This document shows positions 35,979 through 45,003 of a DNA stretch of 64,000 bases, piece after piece. The notes below the pieces were generated by a model. The model saw only the letters and a program-made list of their open reading frames with translations. It did no database searches and was not told the origin of the DNA. A program made the translations under genes and the position numbers. The first letter of the stretch is position 1; each line of letters begins with the position of its first letter. Source of the DNA: Sulfurimonas sp. hsl 1-7 (GTDB lineage Bacteria > Campylobacterota > Campylobacteria > Campylobacterales > Sulfurimonadaceae); assembly GCF_030577135.1 (NCBI RefSeq), contig NZ_JAUIRR010000005.1, positions 64,113 through 128,112 on the forward strand, read 5' to 3'.

Positions 35979-36729
35979 TACTATAGATATAGAAGCTATC
36001 AAAACATTGGCTTTAGAAGCAGGGGACGCTATTATGGAGATCTATGTGCAAGATTTTGCCATAGAGTACAAAGAGGATAACTCTCCGCTTACCGAAGCTG
36101 ATCTCAAAGCAAATGATATCATCTGCTCTCGCTTGGAAAAACTCTATCCGAATATACCGATAATGAGTGAAGAGACTCAAGATGCTCCGTACGAGATAAG
36201 AAAAACGTGGGAGTATTATTGGTGTATAGATCCAATAGACGGTACCAAGGAATTTATCAAGAAAAACGGTGAATTTACAGTGAATATTGCGCTGATTCAC
36301 AAAGGTACTCCAGTTTTAGGTGTTGTTTATGCACCCGTCAAAGAGGAGCTTTATTGGGCAAAAAAAGATGAAGGCGCTTTTAAAAACGGGGAAAAACTTC
36401 CATTAAAGATTAACCATAATCCAGAGGATAAACTGATTGTTTTAACTTCAAGGTCTCATTTATCAGAAGAAACAAAAAAATTTATTCAAACTTTCGATAC
36501 AAAAAAAATAGAACAAAAAGCTGTAGGGAGCTCATTAAAACTTTGTATGATAGCTGCAGGTGAAGCAGATATCTATCCAAAGTTAGGAGCTACAAGTGAA
36601 TGGGATACTGCTGCAGCTGATATCATTTTAAGAGAAGCCGGAAAAATGATATATCAGTTTGGCTCAACAAACCCTCTTATCTATAATAAAGAAGATTTAT
36701 TAAACCCTTGGTTTATTGTTAAAGAGTAG
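35971..36729 (+). CDS. cysQ: 3'(2'),5'-bisphosphate nucleotidase CysQ
   Basis: Mg2+-dependent phosphatase of the inositol monophosphatase superfamily that removes pAp formed in sulfate activation. 252 aa, with metal-site motifs SPLTEADLKAN, MSEETQ, WCIDPIDGTKEFIKKNGEFTVNIALI and the C-terminal GATSEWDTAAADIIL, which binds the third metal ligand. It is last in the run from argD. AGGA lies four bases before the ATG inside the preceding gene. Confidence 0.93.
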   Translation: MLNTIDIEAIKTLALEAGDAIMEIYVQDFAIEYKEDNSPLTEADLKANDIICSRLEKLYPNIPIMSEETQDAPYEIRKTWEYYWCIDPIDGTKEFIKKNGEFTVNIALIHKGTPVLGVVYAPVKEELYWAKKDEGAFKNGEKLPLKINHNPEDKLIVLTSRSHLSEETKKFIQTFDTKKIEQKAVGSSLKLCMIAAGEADIYPKLGATSEWDTAAADIILREAGKMIYQFGSTNPLIYNKEDLLNPWFIVKE

Positions 36730-36736
36730 TGAACCT

Positions 36737-37963
36737 TTATAGTATCTCATACTTTATCATAGCTTTTTCATAGCAGGTGTCCAGATTGTTTGCGATAAGG
36801 TTTGTAATCCTATGATCGAGTTTACCCGCTTCTGTCATTGAAGTAACTATATTTAAGGCTTCCTCTTTACTTAATCCTTCGCGATATGGTCTATTTTGTA
36901 TAAGTGCCTGATAGATATCGGCTGATGTAATAATACGTGCTTCTATTGGGATATCTTTTGCTTCAAAATTATACGGATATCCTTGTGAGTCTAGTGTTTC
37001 ATGATGCATGGATGCCAAATAAGCTATCTCTTTAAAACCTTGCACTCTGCGTAAAATAATATAAGAATCAAACCCATGTCTGTTCATTTTTAGACGTTCA
37101 TTGTAATCAAGTTTGGAGGGTTTATTTAAAATTGAATCATCAACACGCAGTTTTCCAAGATCGTGCAACAATCCGGCTATCTCTATCTTTTCGCACACTT
37201 CTAAAGAGAGGTTCATCTCCTCAGCCAGATAACGTGCAAGATTACTGACACTCACCGAATGGGATGATGTAAATTCACTTTTCGCATCAACAACGGCTGC
37301 AAACATTAATGCAAGCTTCTTCACTTCTAAAAAAGAGAATGTACGCTCTTCCCCGTTTTCAATCCACTCAATAAAATACTCATCTAGTGCATCCTCTTCA
37401 AAATAAAACCAAAAAGAAGAGCGCTCAGAGATATGCAAAAATACTTCTACAAATTCCGGAGAGAACATAGTACCGCTGTATTTTGTAATAGTATCTTTGA
37501 TTGTTTGAACAGATAAAGTATCAGAATCTTTTTGTTGGGCATTTAAAGCGTCAACTCTATCAACCATATATATCAGGTTTGCAATATCTTTCTCCTCTTG
37601 AGAAAGTGAGTCAGGCATCTTGTCCCAGTGGGTATGATGATAACGTATAAAAGTCGCATATTTTGCATAGATATCTACACTGTTTAAAAGCTGTTCTCCG
37701 CGCTTTGCATGTACTTGGGAGTTATCCCAATCTAGCTCAGTTACAAGGTGTGAATGCACATCTGTAGAGGAAACACCGCAGTCATGGAGCATGGATGCAC
37801 AGATGACATCATCAATCTTTTCTTGTGGCCAATGAAGTTCTTTGAGAATCTCTGCTGCCATATAGGCAACTCTTTTCCCATGAAAAGTATCATCAATACC
37901 TACAAAATCCAAGGCAGTTGAGAGTGCATATGTCACTTCTCTTAAGTTTAATTGGTAGTTCAT
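36737..37963 (-). CDS. Tandem HD / HD-GYP domain protein (c-di-GMP phosphodiesterase candidate)
   Basis: 408 aa in two related halves. The first (about 10-150) has a degenerate HD domain: His60-Asp61 in MLHDCG and HH at 109-110, but no GYP. The second (about 225-395) has the full HD-GYP set: His267-Asp268-xGK, the RHG motif, HHETLDSQGYP (320-330) and RPYR. The second half should hydrolyse c-di-GMP; the first may be regulatory. It is convergent with cysQ after 7 bases. It stands against the GGDEF proteins at 14.7 and 52.1 kb in the c-di-GMP economy. Confidence 0.85.
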   Translation of the reverse strand: MNYQLNLREVTYALSTALDFVGIDDTFHGKRVAYMAAEILKELHWPQEKIDDVICASMLHDCGVSSTDVHSHLVTELDWDNSQVHAKRGEQLLNSVDIYAKYATFIRYHHTHWDKMPDSLSQEEKDIANLIYMVDRVDALNAQQKDSDTLSVQTIKDTITKYSGTMFSPEFVEVFLHISERSSFWFYFEEDALDEYFIEWIENGEERTFSFLEVKKLALMFAAVVDAKSEFTSSHSVSVSNLARYLAEEMNLSLEVCEKIEIAGLLHDLGKLRVDDSILNKPSKLDYNERLKMNRHGFDSYIILRRVQGFKEIAYLASMHHETLDSQGYPYNFEAKDIPIEARIITSADIYQALIQNRPYREGLSKEEALNIVTSMTEAGKLDHRITNLIANNLDTCYEKAMIKYEIL

Positions 37964-38021
37964 AGGACTATTGTATCTCGTCTAAACTTAATGGTAAATA
38001 AGAAAAAATTATGTAGATTAA

Positions 38022-38049
38022 ATTATGAAACTCAGATGAGTTTCATAAT
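38022..38049 (-). terminator. Hairpin downstream of pilT
   Basis: ATTATGAAACTC, loop AGAT, GAGTTTCATAAT: a perfect 12-bp stem 17 bases after the pilT stop. On the minus strand the T-tract comes about 11 bases after the stem; the stem itself is strong. Confidence 0.65.
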
Positions 38050-38066
38050 AAAAAAGAGGGGAGTTT

Positions 38067-39170
38067 TTAGAGGTTTGCAATAACTTTCATTAACTCATCA
38101 GGTCTGTTTGAGTTTTTCAGTGCATTCTCTTTAGAGATAACTTTTTTCTGTAAAAGTTCAAGCAGCTGTTGTGTTTGAGTCGTCATAGCAGTTTCCCCTT
38201 GGTTTAACTGCATTTGTGAGTAGATTTGGTGTACTTTGTCTTCACGAATCAAGTTTGCGATCGCAGGATTAGAGATCATAACCTCTTGTGTAGCTACTTT
38301 ACCGCCACCTACTCTAGGGATAAGTGTCTGTGAGATAACAGCAACGAGTGATGAAGAGAGCTGTGCTCTAACTTGTGCTTGTTCCTCACCGTCAAAAACG
38401 TCGATAATACGGTTAATTGTACCAGGTGCAGAGTTTGTGTGAAGTGTACCAAAAACCAAGTGACCGGTTTCAGCGGCTGTTAGCGCTGCACCGATTGTTT
38501 CAGCATCCCTCATCTCCCCGATCAGGATAACATCCGGGTCTTGACGCAGAGCATACTTCAGTGCTGTAGCGAATGATCTTGTACAACTTCCAACATCCCT
38601 TTGTGAAAAGAGGGACTTAATGTTTGTATGAACAAACTCAACCGGGTCTTCAATTGTGATAATGTGACGTCTTTCATTGAGATTAATCTCGTGTAACATT
38701 GAAGCAAGTGTAGTTGATTTACCTGAACCTGTAGGACCTGTTACAAGGATAAGACCTTTCTCTTTTTTAACAAGCTCTTTAAAAATTGGGGGATTCCCAT
38801 ACTCTTCAAGTGTAGGGATCTCAATAGGAATCATACGAAATGCACAACCTATACCATAGATAGTACGGTAGTAGTTCGCACGGAAACGTCCGATATCTTT
38901 AAGTTCAAAAGAGAAGTCAAGTTCGTTGTTCTCTTCAAAATCTTTTTTCTGTTTGTCTTCTATAAGAGAATAAGCCATCTCTTCAATGTCGGTATCACTA
39001 AGAACAGGGAGATTAAGAGCTCTTAACTCTTTATCTATCCTAATTTGTGGTTCACTACCAACAACAAGGTGTAAATCAGATGATTTAAACGCCATAACAC
39101 TTTTTAAAAGTTTTTTAATATCTAACTTTTTACCTGCTTGGGCACTTTGATCTTGTAACTCTTCACTCAT
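38067..39170 (-). CDS. pilT: Type IV pilus retraction ATPase PilT
   Basis: Hexameric ATPase powering pilus retraction and twitching. 367 aa. N-terminal PAS-like fold region with SSDLHLVVGSEPQIR, then Walker A GPTGSGKST, Walker B LIGEMRDAET, His box GHLVFGTLHTNSA and the AIRNLIRE-like tail motif (PAIANLIREDK) of the PilT family. It overlaps the ArsC-like gene by 4 bases (ATGA). The gatC-arsC-like-pilT order is compact and suggests one transcript. Confidence 0.93.
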   Translation of the reverse strand: MSEELQDQSAQAGKKLDIKKLLKSVMAFKSSDLHLVVGSEPQIRIDKELRALNLPVLSDTDIEEMAYSLIEDKQKKDFEENNELDFSFELKDIGRFRANYYRTIYGIGCAFRMIPIEIPTLEEYGNPPIFKELVKKEKGLILVTGPTGSGKSTTLASMLHEINLNERRHIITIEDPVEFVHTNIKSLFSQRDVGSCTRSFATALKYALRQDPDVILIGEMRDAETIGAALTAAETGHLVFGTLHTNSAPGTINRIIDVFDGEEQAQVRAQLSSSLVAVISQTLIPRVGGGKVATQEVMISNPAIANLIREDKVHQIYSQMQLNQGETAMTTQTQQLLELLQKKVISKENALKNSNRPDELMKVIANL

Positions 39171-39508
39171 AGAAAACTCCTTTTATAATTTTCTTCGTTA
39201 AAACCAACAATTACTTCACCGTTAAACTCAACTACTGGTCTTTTTATAAGAAGGTTTTCTTTGCATAACCACTCTTTTTGTCCGGCTTCATCCAGATTGA
39301 GTTCTTTGAGTTTTAAGTTTCTGTATGTAGTACTTCTTGAGTTAAAAAGTTCTTTCATACTTACTTTTTGGAGCCATTCATCTATCTTCTGGCATGGTAA
39401 TTCTTGTGTTTTAAAGTCGTATAGTTCATAGGCAAGATCGTTTTTTTTGAAAAACGATAAAGCTTTTTTGACACTATCACAATTTTTTATACCATAGACT
39501 CTGATCAT
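39167..39508 (-). CDS. ArsC/Spx family protein (YffB-like)
   Basis: 113 aa with a thioredoxin-like fold. GIKNCDSVKKAL with Cys10 is the typical YffB start, and the family ends IKRPVVEFNGEVIVGFNEENY. Only the single active-site Cys is seen at the N-terminus, and the arsenate-binding arginine set is not fully clear, so arsenate reductase activity is doubtful. YffB-type proteins have no agreed role. It lies between gatC and pilT. Confidence 0.88.
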   Translation of the reverse strand: MIRVYGIKNCDSVKKALSFFKKNDLAYELYDFKTQELPCQKIDEWLQKVSMKELFNSRSTTYRNLKLKELNLDEAGQKEWLCKENLLIKRPVVEFNGEVIVGFNEENYKRSFL

Positions 39509-39510
39509 GA

Positions 39511-39801
39511 CTACTCGATAATTTTAGGTACTATAAAGAAATGTTCAGATGCATCTGGTGCATGACGCAGTATATCATCATTTATATTAGTATCGCAAGA
39601 TGGTACATCTTCTCTTAAAGGAGTTGCATTGTCATTCATAGCAAAAGTTGACTCGATTCCAGCGGTATCTAGTTCACTTAAATTATCAACAAAACTTACG
39701 ATTTCAGATAATTGCTCTACAATTTCAGCACGTTTATCCTCTGAAACTTTTAAATAAGATAACTTTTCTAATCTACTTAATAATTTATCATCAACTTGCA
39801 T
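39511..39801 (-). CDS. gatC: Asp/Glu-tRNA amidotransferase subunit C
   Basis: Small stabilising subunit of the GatCAB complex that converts mischarged Glu-tRNA(Gln)/Asp-tRNA(Asn). 96 aa from the ATG at 39801, chosen because AGGA is six bases upstream and the family begins here (MQVDDKLLSRLEKLSYL). A longer frame to 39840 is not supported. Conserved LSEIVSFVDNLSELDT and the LREDVPS region are present. gatA and gatB are not in the window. Confidence 0.92.
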   Translation of the reverse strand: MQVDDKLLSRLEKLSYLKVSEDKRAEIVEQLSEIVSFVDNLSELDTAGIESTFAMNDNATPLREDVPSCDTNINDDILRHAPDASEHFFIVPKIIE

Positions 39802-39928
39802 TAAAATTCCTGACATGTATATTTTTTTAAATTTTAACATAGAAAACTTAATTTATTTGAACTTGTTTGAGAAAAGTTTAACAAACTATGCGATAATATT
39901 CTATACTTTCGAAATAAAGGGATGATTT

Positions 39929-40525
39929 TTGAGTTTAAAAGATAATATTGACATGGTTAAAGAGGAACTGAACTCTGAAGAGAAGTTCTTTGAAAAAGCT
40001 GTCGTAACAGAAAGATTTGTAAAAAAATACAAAAAACCACTTATAGGTTCTGTAATCGCTATAGTTTTAATTGTAGCAGCGGATATCGCTTATGATGTAA
40101 ATAAACAAAACACTATTAGTGCAGCAAATGAGACATTAAAAGAGTTACAAGCAGATAGCTCTAACACTGCGACACTTGCAAGACTTCAATCATTAAGTCC
40201 TGAACTACATGATGTGTGGGCTTACTCTCAAGCAGTAGCAAAAGAGAGTGCGGAAGAATTCTCAAAACTAACAGACTCAAAAGCATTACTTATAGGGGAT
40301 CTTTCAACGTACGAAGCTGCACAACTAAAAGGTGATAAAAAACTTTTAGAAAAATATGCTAAACAAAAAGATGTGATTTATAAAGAATTAGCACTGGTTG
40401 AATTAGCACTAATTGCTATGAATGAAGGTAAGATTGATGAAGCTCATGCAAATCTAAGTATGATCTCGTCAGATTCACCTTTAGCAAATGTTGCAAAATC
40501 ATTAATGCACTACGGAGTTAAATAG
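39929..40525 (+). CDS. YfgM-like membrane-anchored TPR protein
   Basis: 198 aa, TTG start with AAGGGATGA just upstream. One membrane segment (about 38-56, LIGSVIAIVLIVAADIAY), with a positive cytoplasmic N-terminus, and a helical periplasmic domain with repeated Ala/Leu patterns, as in YfgM/tetratricopeptide proteins. In E. coli yfgM lies next to bamB and acts with the periplasmic chaperone network; the same pairing here supports the assignment. It is not a strong sequence match. Confidence 0.6.
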   Translation: MSLKDNIDMVKEELNSEEKFFEKAVVTERFVKKYKKPLIGSVIAIVLIVAADIAYDVNKQNTISAANETLKELQADSSNTATLARLQSLSPELHDVWAYSQAVAKESAEEFSKLTDSKALLIGDLSTYEAAQLKGDKKLLEKYAKQKDVIYKELALVELALIAMNEGKIDEAHANLSMISSDSPLANVAKSLMHYGVK

Positions 40526-40527
40526 TT

Positions 40528-41523
40528 TTGAAAAACTATATATTTTTTACTATTACTACTTTAACTATTCTTTTAAGCGGATGTAGTACAAAAGAGGTAT
40601 ATGAGCCGAAATCTGTAGAAGCTGACTGGGATAAAGAGAGTAGTATAGAATCTGAACTAGTAGATAGAGCTTATAATGTTGCTCTTTTAGATAATCGTAA
40701 AGTTCTAGATAGAGATAGTATTATAGATATTGCTATTGATGAAGATAAAAGAGTAATATCTGAGAGTGACGGTTGGATCATCTCTGCATCAATTGACGGG
40801 AATGTAACTCTAACATCTAAAAACGATAGTAATATTACAAAAAGTATCGATCTGAAAAATACAATTGCAGCGGCAAGTATAAAAGATAATATCTTAGCGG
40901 TACTTTTTGCAAACAATGATATGGCTTTGTATGATATTGACTCTCAAGCATTAGTATTAAAAGAGCAGGGTTCTAAATCGTTAGCGGTTGATATGAAGAT
41001 AGTAAATCCTTACTTTATGAAAGACCTTGTTATCTTTTCAACGCTTGACGGTAAAATCGTGATCATCAATATTACGGCGAAAAAACGTTTACGTACGGTA
41101 ATCGTGTCGTCGCAAGATAAGTTTAACAATGTAATCTATTTTAATATGATTGATAATAAAATTATTGCAGCTACAGGTACAAAGATTCTTTCACTTGCAC
41201 AAAAAGAGATACGTCAAAAGTATGAGATAAGAACTATTATAGATGACGGAAAAATGCTTTATGTAGCAACAAAGCAGGGTGATATTATCTCTCTTACTCC
41301 TGAGCTTGAGGTTGTTAATAAAATCAAGCTTCCGTTTGCTCACATTCTTGGAATGATAAGCGATGACGAAAAGATATATCTTCTTGAAAAAGAGGAGTAT
41401 CTCATAGAAATTGACAAAAAAACTTTTGAGTATAAAATATATAAAAGCGACTTTAGTGACGGGTTCGTTTTTGTAGGCGATAAAGTTTTTTATGTGGATG
41501 ATACAAAAATATCAATCAAATAG
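40528..41523 (+). CDS. BamB-like beta-propeller lipoprotein
   Basis: 331 aa, TTG start. A lipoprotein signal ends in LTILLSGCSTK, so Cys19 should be lipidated. The rest is a series of beta-strand repeats (SIIDIAIDEDK, GWIISASIDGNVTL, ILAVLFANNDMALYDI, LVIFSTLDGKIVIINI and so on), like the eight-blade propeller of BamB. The PQQ signature is weak. It follows the YfgM-like gene after 2 bases and is followed directly by xerH. An outer-membrane assembly role is inferred. Confidence 0.65.
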   Translation: MKNYIFFTITTLTILLSGCSTKEVYEPKSVEADWDKESSIESELVDRAYNVALLDNRKVLDRDSIIDIAIDEDKRVISESDGWIISASIDGNVTLTSKNDSNITKSIDLKNTIAAASIKDNILAVLFANNDMALYDIDSQALVLKEQGSKSLAVDMKIVNPYFMKDLVIFSTLDGKIVIINITAKKRLRTVIVSSQDKFNNVIYFNMIDNKIIAATGTKILSLAQKEIRQKYEIRTIIDDGKMLYVATKQGDIISLTPELEVVNKIKLPFAHILGMISDDEKIYLLEKEEYLIEIDKKTFEYKIYKSDFSDGFVFVGDKVFYVDDTKISIK

Positions 41524-42351
41524 ATGTCTAAGGAACTTGAAGCTTTTTTAGAATATATCCTTGTAACCAAAACACTCTCTAAAAAGAGTGTCGAGGCATA
41601 CAAGGGTGACCTTCTACAGCTTGAAGAGAAGTTCCAAAAGCCGCTTATCTCTTTAGATACCCCAACAATTCTTTCTCTCCTTGCAGAATATAAAAACAAA
41701 CGAACTCTTAACCGAAAACTCTCTTCTATCAATGCTTTTTTTGATTTTTGTTACAAAGAGGATTTTTTAGCAGAAAAAACAAAGATCAAATCGGCAAAAA
41801 TTCCTAAACTGCTTCCAAAGTTTTTATCGTATGAAGCGATACAAAACGGACTTTCAATGATTGATAGAACTACATGGATAGGCAAACGTGATTATGCTTT
41901 AATCCTTTTTTTATATGCAAGCGGGGCGAGGATTTCGGAGTGTTTAGAACTCTCGTTAGGAGATATAGACGGGGAATGGCTCTACATTCGCCATGCTAAA
42001 GGGCAAAAAGAGAGAATCGTTCCGCTTGCTCAAGTAGCCAAAGATGCTATAATGGAATATCTTGAAGCATTGGCATTTGAGAAAGATTTTATATGGTGTA
42101 ACTATAAAGGGACAAAACTAAGCAGAATTTCCGCTTTTAAGATCACACAGAAGTATCTTGGCGTATCACCCCATGTACTTAGACACTCCTATGCCACCTC
42201 TTTAATACGTGGAGGAGCCGACATTAGAGTAGTGCAGGAACTCCTTGGACACTCCTCGCTTCTAACGACACAGATCTATACCCATATACAAAAGCAAGAT
42301 CTTAAAGATACCGTCGATGTATGTCATCCGATGGCAAAAGAGAATTTATGA
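41524..42351 (+). CDS. xerH: Tyrosine recombinase XerH-type
   Basis: Site-specific recombinase that resolves chromosome dimers; Campylobacterota use one XerH in place of XerC/XerD. 275 aa: N-terminal core-binding domain (about 1-90) and catalytic domain with Arg136, Lys159, His217, Arg220, His243 and the nucleophile Tyr252. All six catalytic residues are present. It is followed by an MFS gene overlapping as ATGA. I did not identify a dif site in the window. Confidence 0.9.
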   Translation: MSKELEAFLEYILVTKTLSKKSVEAYKGDLLQLEEKFQKPLISLDTPTILSLLAEYKNKRTLNRKLSSINAFFDFCYKEDFLAEKTKIKSAKIPKLLPKFLSYEAIQNGLSMIDRTTWIGKRDYALILFLYASGARISECLELSLGDIDGEWLYIRHAKGQKERIVPLAQVAKDAIMEYLEALAFEKDFIWCNYKGTKLSRISAFKITQKYLGVSPHVLRHSYATSLIRGGADIRVVQELLGHSSLLTTQIYTHIQKQDLKDTVDVCHPMAKENL

Positions 42352-43478
42352 ATAAAATAAAGATACAAATATCCTTGCTATTGATTGCCATGCTCGGGAT
42401 TATGTCCGGTATTACGGTAGTCTCATCCTTACCGTTAATTGCACATAAATTTTCAAATATAGAACATATTGAATTTTTATCAAAGCTGATGCTTACTATT
42501 CCATCTATGATGATTGCTATTTTTGCCCCGTTTGCCGGATATATCGTAGATAAGTTTGGACGTTTAAAGCCTCTATACGCAGGGATTGTACTTTTTATAA
42601 TAGGTGGAAGTTCCGGATTTTACCTGCATGATTTTTATGTAATCCTCATCGGTCGTGCACTTCTTGGCGTGGCAGTTGCACTTATAATGACGAGCTCAAC
42701 GGCACTGATAGGAGATTATTTCAGTGAAGAAGTACGACATAAGTTCATGGCAAAGCAGGGGATGGCAGTAGCCCTAGGAGGCATAGTTTTTATCTCTTTA
42801 GGGGGATTGCTGGCACAAATTCACTGGTCGTATCCTTTTGCTATTTACTTGATCCCCATACTCTTTTTCCCATTGCTTTTAAGTTCATTATATGAGCCGA
42901 AAAAACATCTGCAGCTTGATGAAGACCTGAATGTCTCGACAAAGCTTTTTCCTGTGTATCTCACTGCATTTTTTGTGATGGTACTGTTTTATATGCTTCC
43001 GACACAATTACCGTACTTGATAGTAAATATCTTAGGAGGCAAACCGCAAACCGTAGGATTCGTAATAGCAACGGCAATGACCTTTAATGCACTTACTGCT
43101 ATGCAGTATGCAAGGATCAAAGCAAAATTTTCTTATATCCAGATCTATATGGCAACATTTATACTTTTTAGTACGGGTTTATTTATTGTCTCTCAGGCAG
43201 AGAGTATAGCAGAGCTCTTTTTCTCTACTGCTCCTCTTGGGATGGCTTTTGGGCTTTTACTTGTGAATACTAATGCCTGGTTTCTCTCTAAAGTACCGCC
43301 GCATAAAAGAGGAAAAGCTTCAGGGATGTTAACATCGAGTTTTTTCTTGGGGCAGTTTTCCTCCCCATTGTTATTTGAACCCATAGTGTTAGCCTACGGG
43401 ATTCAAGGACTCTTTTTTATAGTGTCGCTTGTAGCTCTTTTAACGGCTCTTATATTGTTTGTAAAGAGTTATAAATAG
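42348..43478 (+). CDS. Major facilitator superfamily transporter
   Basis: 376 aa from the ATG at 42348, which overlaps the xerH stop as ATGA; AGAG upstream supports it. About 12 membrane segments. Motif A-like GYIVDKFGRLKPLYAG (between helices 2 and 3) and the related LSKVPPHKRGKASGM in the second half mark the MFS drug/proton antiporter type. The substrate cannot be read from the sequence. Confidence 0.85.
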   Translation: MNKIKIQISLLLIAMLGIMSGITVVSSLPLIAHKFSNIEHIEFLSKLMLTIPSMMIAIFAPFAGYIVDKFGRLKPLYAGIVLFIIGGSSGFYLHDFYVILIGRALLGVAVALIMTSSTALIGDYFSEEVRHKFMAKQGMAVALGGIVFISLGGLLAQIHWSYPFAIYLIPILFFPLLLSSLYEPKKHLQLDEDLNVSTKLFPVYLTAFFVMVLFYMLPTQLPYLIVNILGGKPQTVGFVIATAMTFNALTAMQYARIKAKFSYIQIYMATFILFSTGLFIVSQAESIAELFFSTAPLGMAFGLLLVNTNAWFLSKVPPHKRGKASGMLTSSFFLGQFSSPLLFEPIVLAYGIQGLFFIVSLVALLTALILFVKSYK

Positions 43479-43545
43479 ATATAAACTTAAAATGTTTATT
43501 TTAATTGTGGTAAGATTGTAGCAATTATAAATAAGGAAGTTTTCT

Positions 43546-44139
43546 ATGCAAAAGATATTCTTAGGTATTTTAGGTGTAATCGTCGTACTAGTAGCGATTG
43601 TGATCGCAACACATATCAATAAGGTTCCTACACTCGATGAGGGTGTAAAAGCTGCGTGGGCACAGGTGGACAATCAGTATAAACGCCGTGCAGACTTAGT
43701 GCCGAATCTGGTTGCAACGGTGAAAGGATATGCATCTCATGAAAAAGAGGTACTGACTCAGGTTACGGAAGCAAGAGCAAAGGTGGGACAGATGCAACTC
43801 TCCCCCGAGATGTTAAACAATCCACAGGCATTTGCAATGTTTGAAAAAAATCAAGGAGCTCTAAGTTCTGCACTTTCGCGTCTTATGTTAGTAGTGGAAC
43901 GCTATCCCGAGCTTAAAGCAGATAAAAACTTTCAGGCACTCCAGTCACAACTTGAAGGGACTGAGAACCGTATATCTGTAGCGAGAAGAGACTATATTGC
44001 AGCTGTTCAGAAGTATAATCTTGAGCTTCGAACATTTCCGGGAAAATGGGTCGCTTCCATTTTTTATCCTGAAGCAAATGTGAAAGAGAATTTTAGTGCC
44101 ACACCACAGGAGCAAGCTGTCCCAAAAGTGGAGTTTTAA
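43546..44139 (+). CDS. lemA: LemA family protein
   Basis: 197 aa: one N-terminal membrane helix (about 4-21) then a long four-helix LemA domain with AAWAQVDNQYKRRADLVPNLV (conserved as AWxQVxxQYxRRxDLxPNLV) and the C-terminal YNLELRTFPGKW. LemA proteins occur with TPM proteins in many bacteria; the biochemical role is not settled. The next gene starts 3 bases later, and the two TPM-domain genes complete a three-gene cassette. Confidence 0.92.
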   Translation: MQKIFLGILGVIVVLVAIVIATHINKVPTLDEGVKAAWAQVDNQYKRRADLVPNLVATVKGYASHEKEVLTQVTEARAKVGQMQLSPEMLNNPQAFAMFEKNQGALSSALSRLMLVVERYPELKADKNFQALQSQLEGTENRISVARRDYIAAVQKYNLELRTFPGKWVASIFYPEANVKENFSATPQEQAVPKVEF

Positions 44140-44142
44140 GCT

Positions 44143-45003
44143 ATGAAGCTCTTTACAAGGTTTATGCTCTTACTAAGTTTTATAACTACCTTTGTAATAG
44201 CCGAGCCTACATTCCCGGAACTAACCGGTCGAGTAGTAGATAATGCCTCACTCCTTTCATCATCTCAAGAACAAGCGCTTACAAAACTTTTACAAGAGCA
44301 TGAAGAAAAAACTACAAACCAGGTTGTAGTCGTTACACTTCCAAGCCTTCAAGGGTATACGATAGAGGAATACGGTTATCAACTCGGTCGCCATTGGGGG
44401 ATTGGACAAAAAGGAAAAGACAACGGAGTCTTGCTTATAGTTGCACCAAATGAGCGAAAAGTACGCATAGAGGTTGGATATGGTTTAGAGGGAGTACTTA
44501 CAGATAAAATAGCACATGATATTATTCAAGATAAAATCCTCCCATTTTTTAAACAGAAAAACTATTCCCAAGGGATAGAGTTTGGGACATACCAAATTTT
44601 ATACGCTTTAAAAGGTGAATATCAAATTTCGCAAAAGAGTAGTCAGTCTAAGAGTGAAAAAGCTTTTCAAAACTTCGATGATTATTTCATTACCGGTTTT
44701 ATTATCCTTTTCTTTGTATCTATGATAGTAGAGTATTTTATGTCGGGACAGGAGAAAAGTACACGTTTTTATGTAGCAGTTGGTATAGCAACTTTTGCCT
44801 CTGTAATAGCTTTTATAATTTTTTGGCATATCATCATTGCGGCGATTGCATGGATATTTACATTTATACAGATAATATCAGGCTCTTCAAGGTCTAGCGG
44901 AGGCTGGGGTTCGTCGGGCGGTTACGGCGGAGGCAGTAGTTTTGGCGGTTTTAGCGGCGGTGGCGGAAGCTTTGGCGGCGGTGGAGCATCAGGGAGTTGG
45001 TAA
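44143..45003 (+). CDS. TPM domain protein with Gly-rich tail (YgcG-like)
   Basis: 286 aa with a signal peptide (ending VIAEP, about residue 20), a periplasmic TPM domain (about 30-160, with VVVTLPSLQGYTIEEYG and VRIEVGYGLEG), then two membrane segments (about 183-202 and 208-245) and a C-terminal tail made of Gly and Ser ending in GASGSW. This is the usual layout of YgcG proteins. TPM domains are proposed acid phosphatase or repair-linked domains, mostly from plants; the bacterial role is not known. Confidence 0.88.
   Translation: MKLFTRFMLLLSFITTFVIAEPTFPELTGRVVDNASLLSSSQEQALTKLLQEHEEKTTNQVVVVTLPSLQGYTIEEYGYQLGRHWGIGQKGKDNGVLLIVAPNERKVRIEVGYGLEGVLTDKIAHDIIQDKILPFFKQKNYSQGIEFGTYQILYALKGEYQISQKSSQSKSEKAFQNFDDYFITGFIILFFVSMIVEYFMSGQEKSTRFYVAVGIATFASVIAFIIFWHIIIAAIAWIFTFIQIISGSSRSSGGWGSSGGYGGGSSFGGFSGGGGSFGGGGASGSW

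Noticed and set aside
39167-39508. Arsenic resistance operon
   Set aside because: The gene is YffB-like, lies between gatC and pilT, and no arsB, acr3 or arsR is nearby.
41524-42351. XerH as an integron or phage integrase
   Set aside because: It is housekeeping in size and residues, sits in a compact chromosomal operon, and no attachment repeats or cassette genes flank it.
44880-45000. Gly/Ser-rich repeat as a tandem DNA repeat or frameshift
   Set aside because: It is the normal Gly-rich tail of YgcG-type TPM proteins, in frame to the stop codon.
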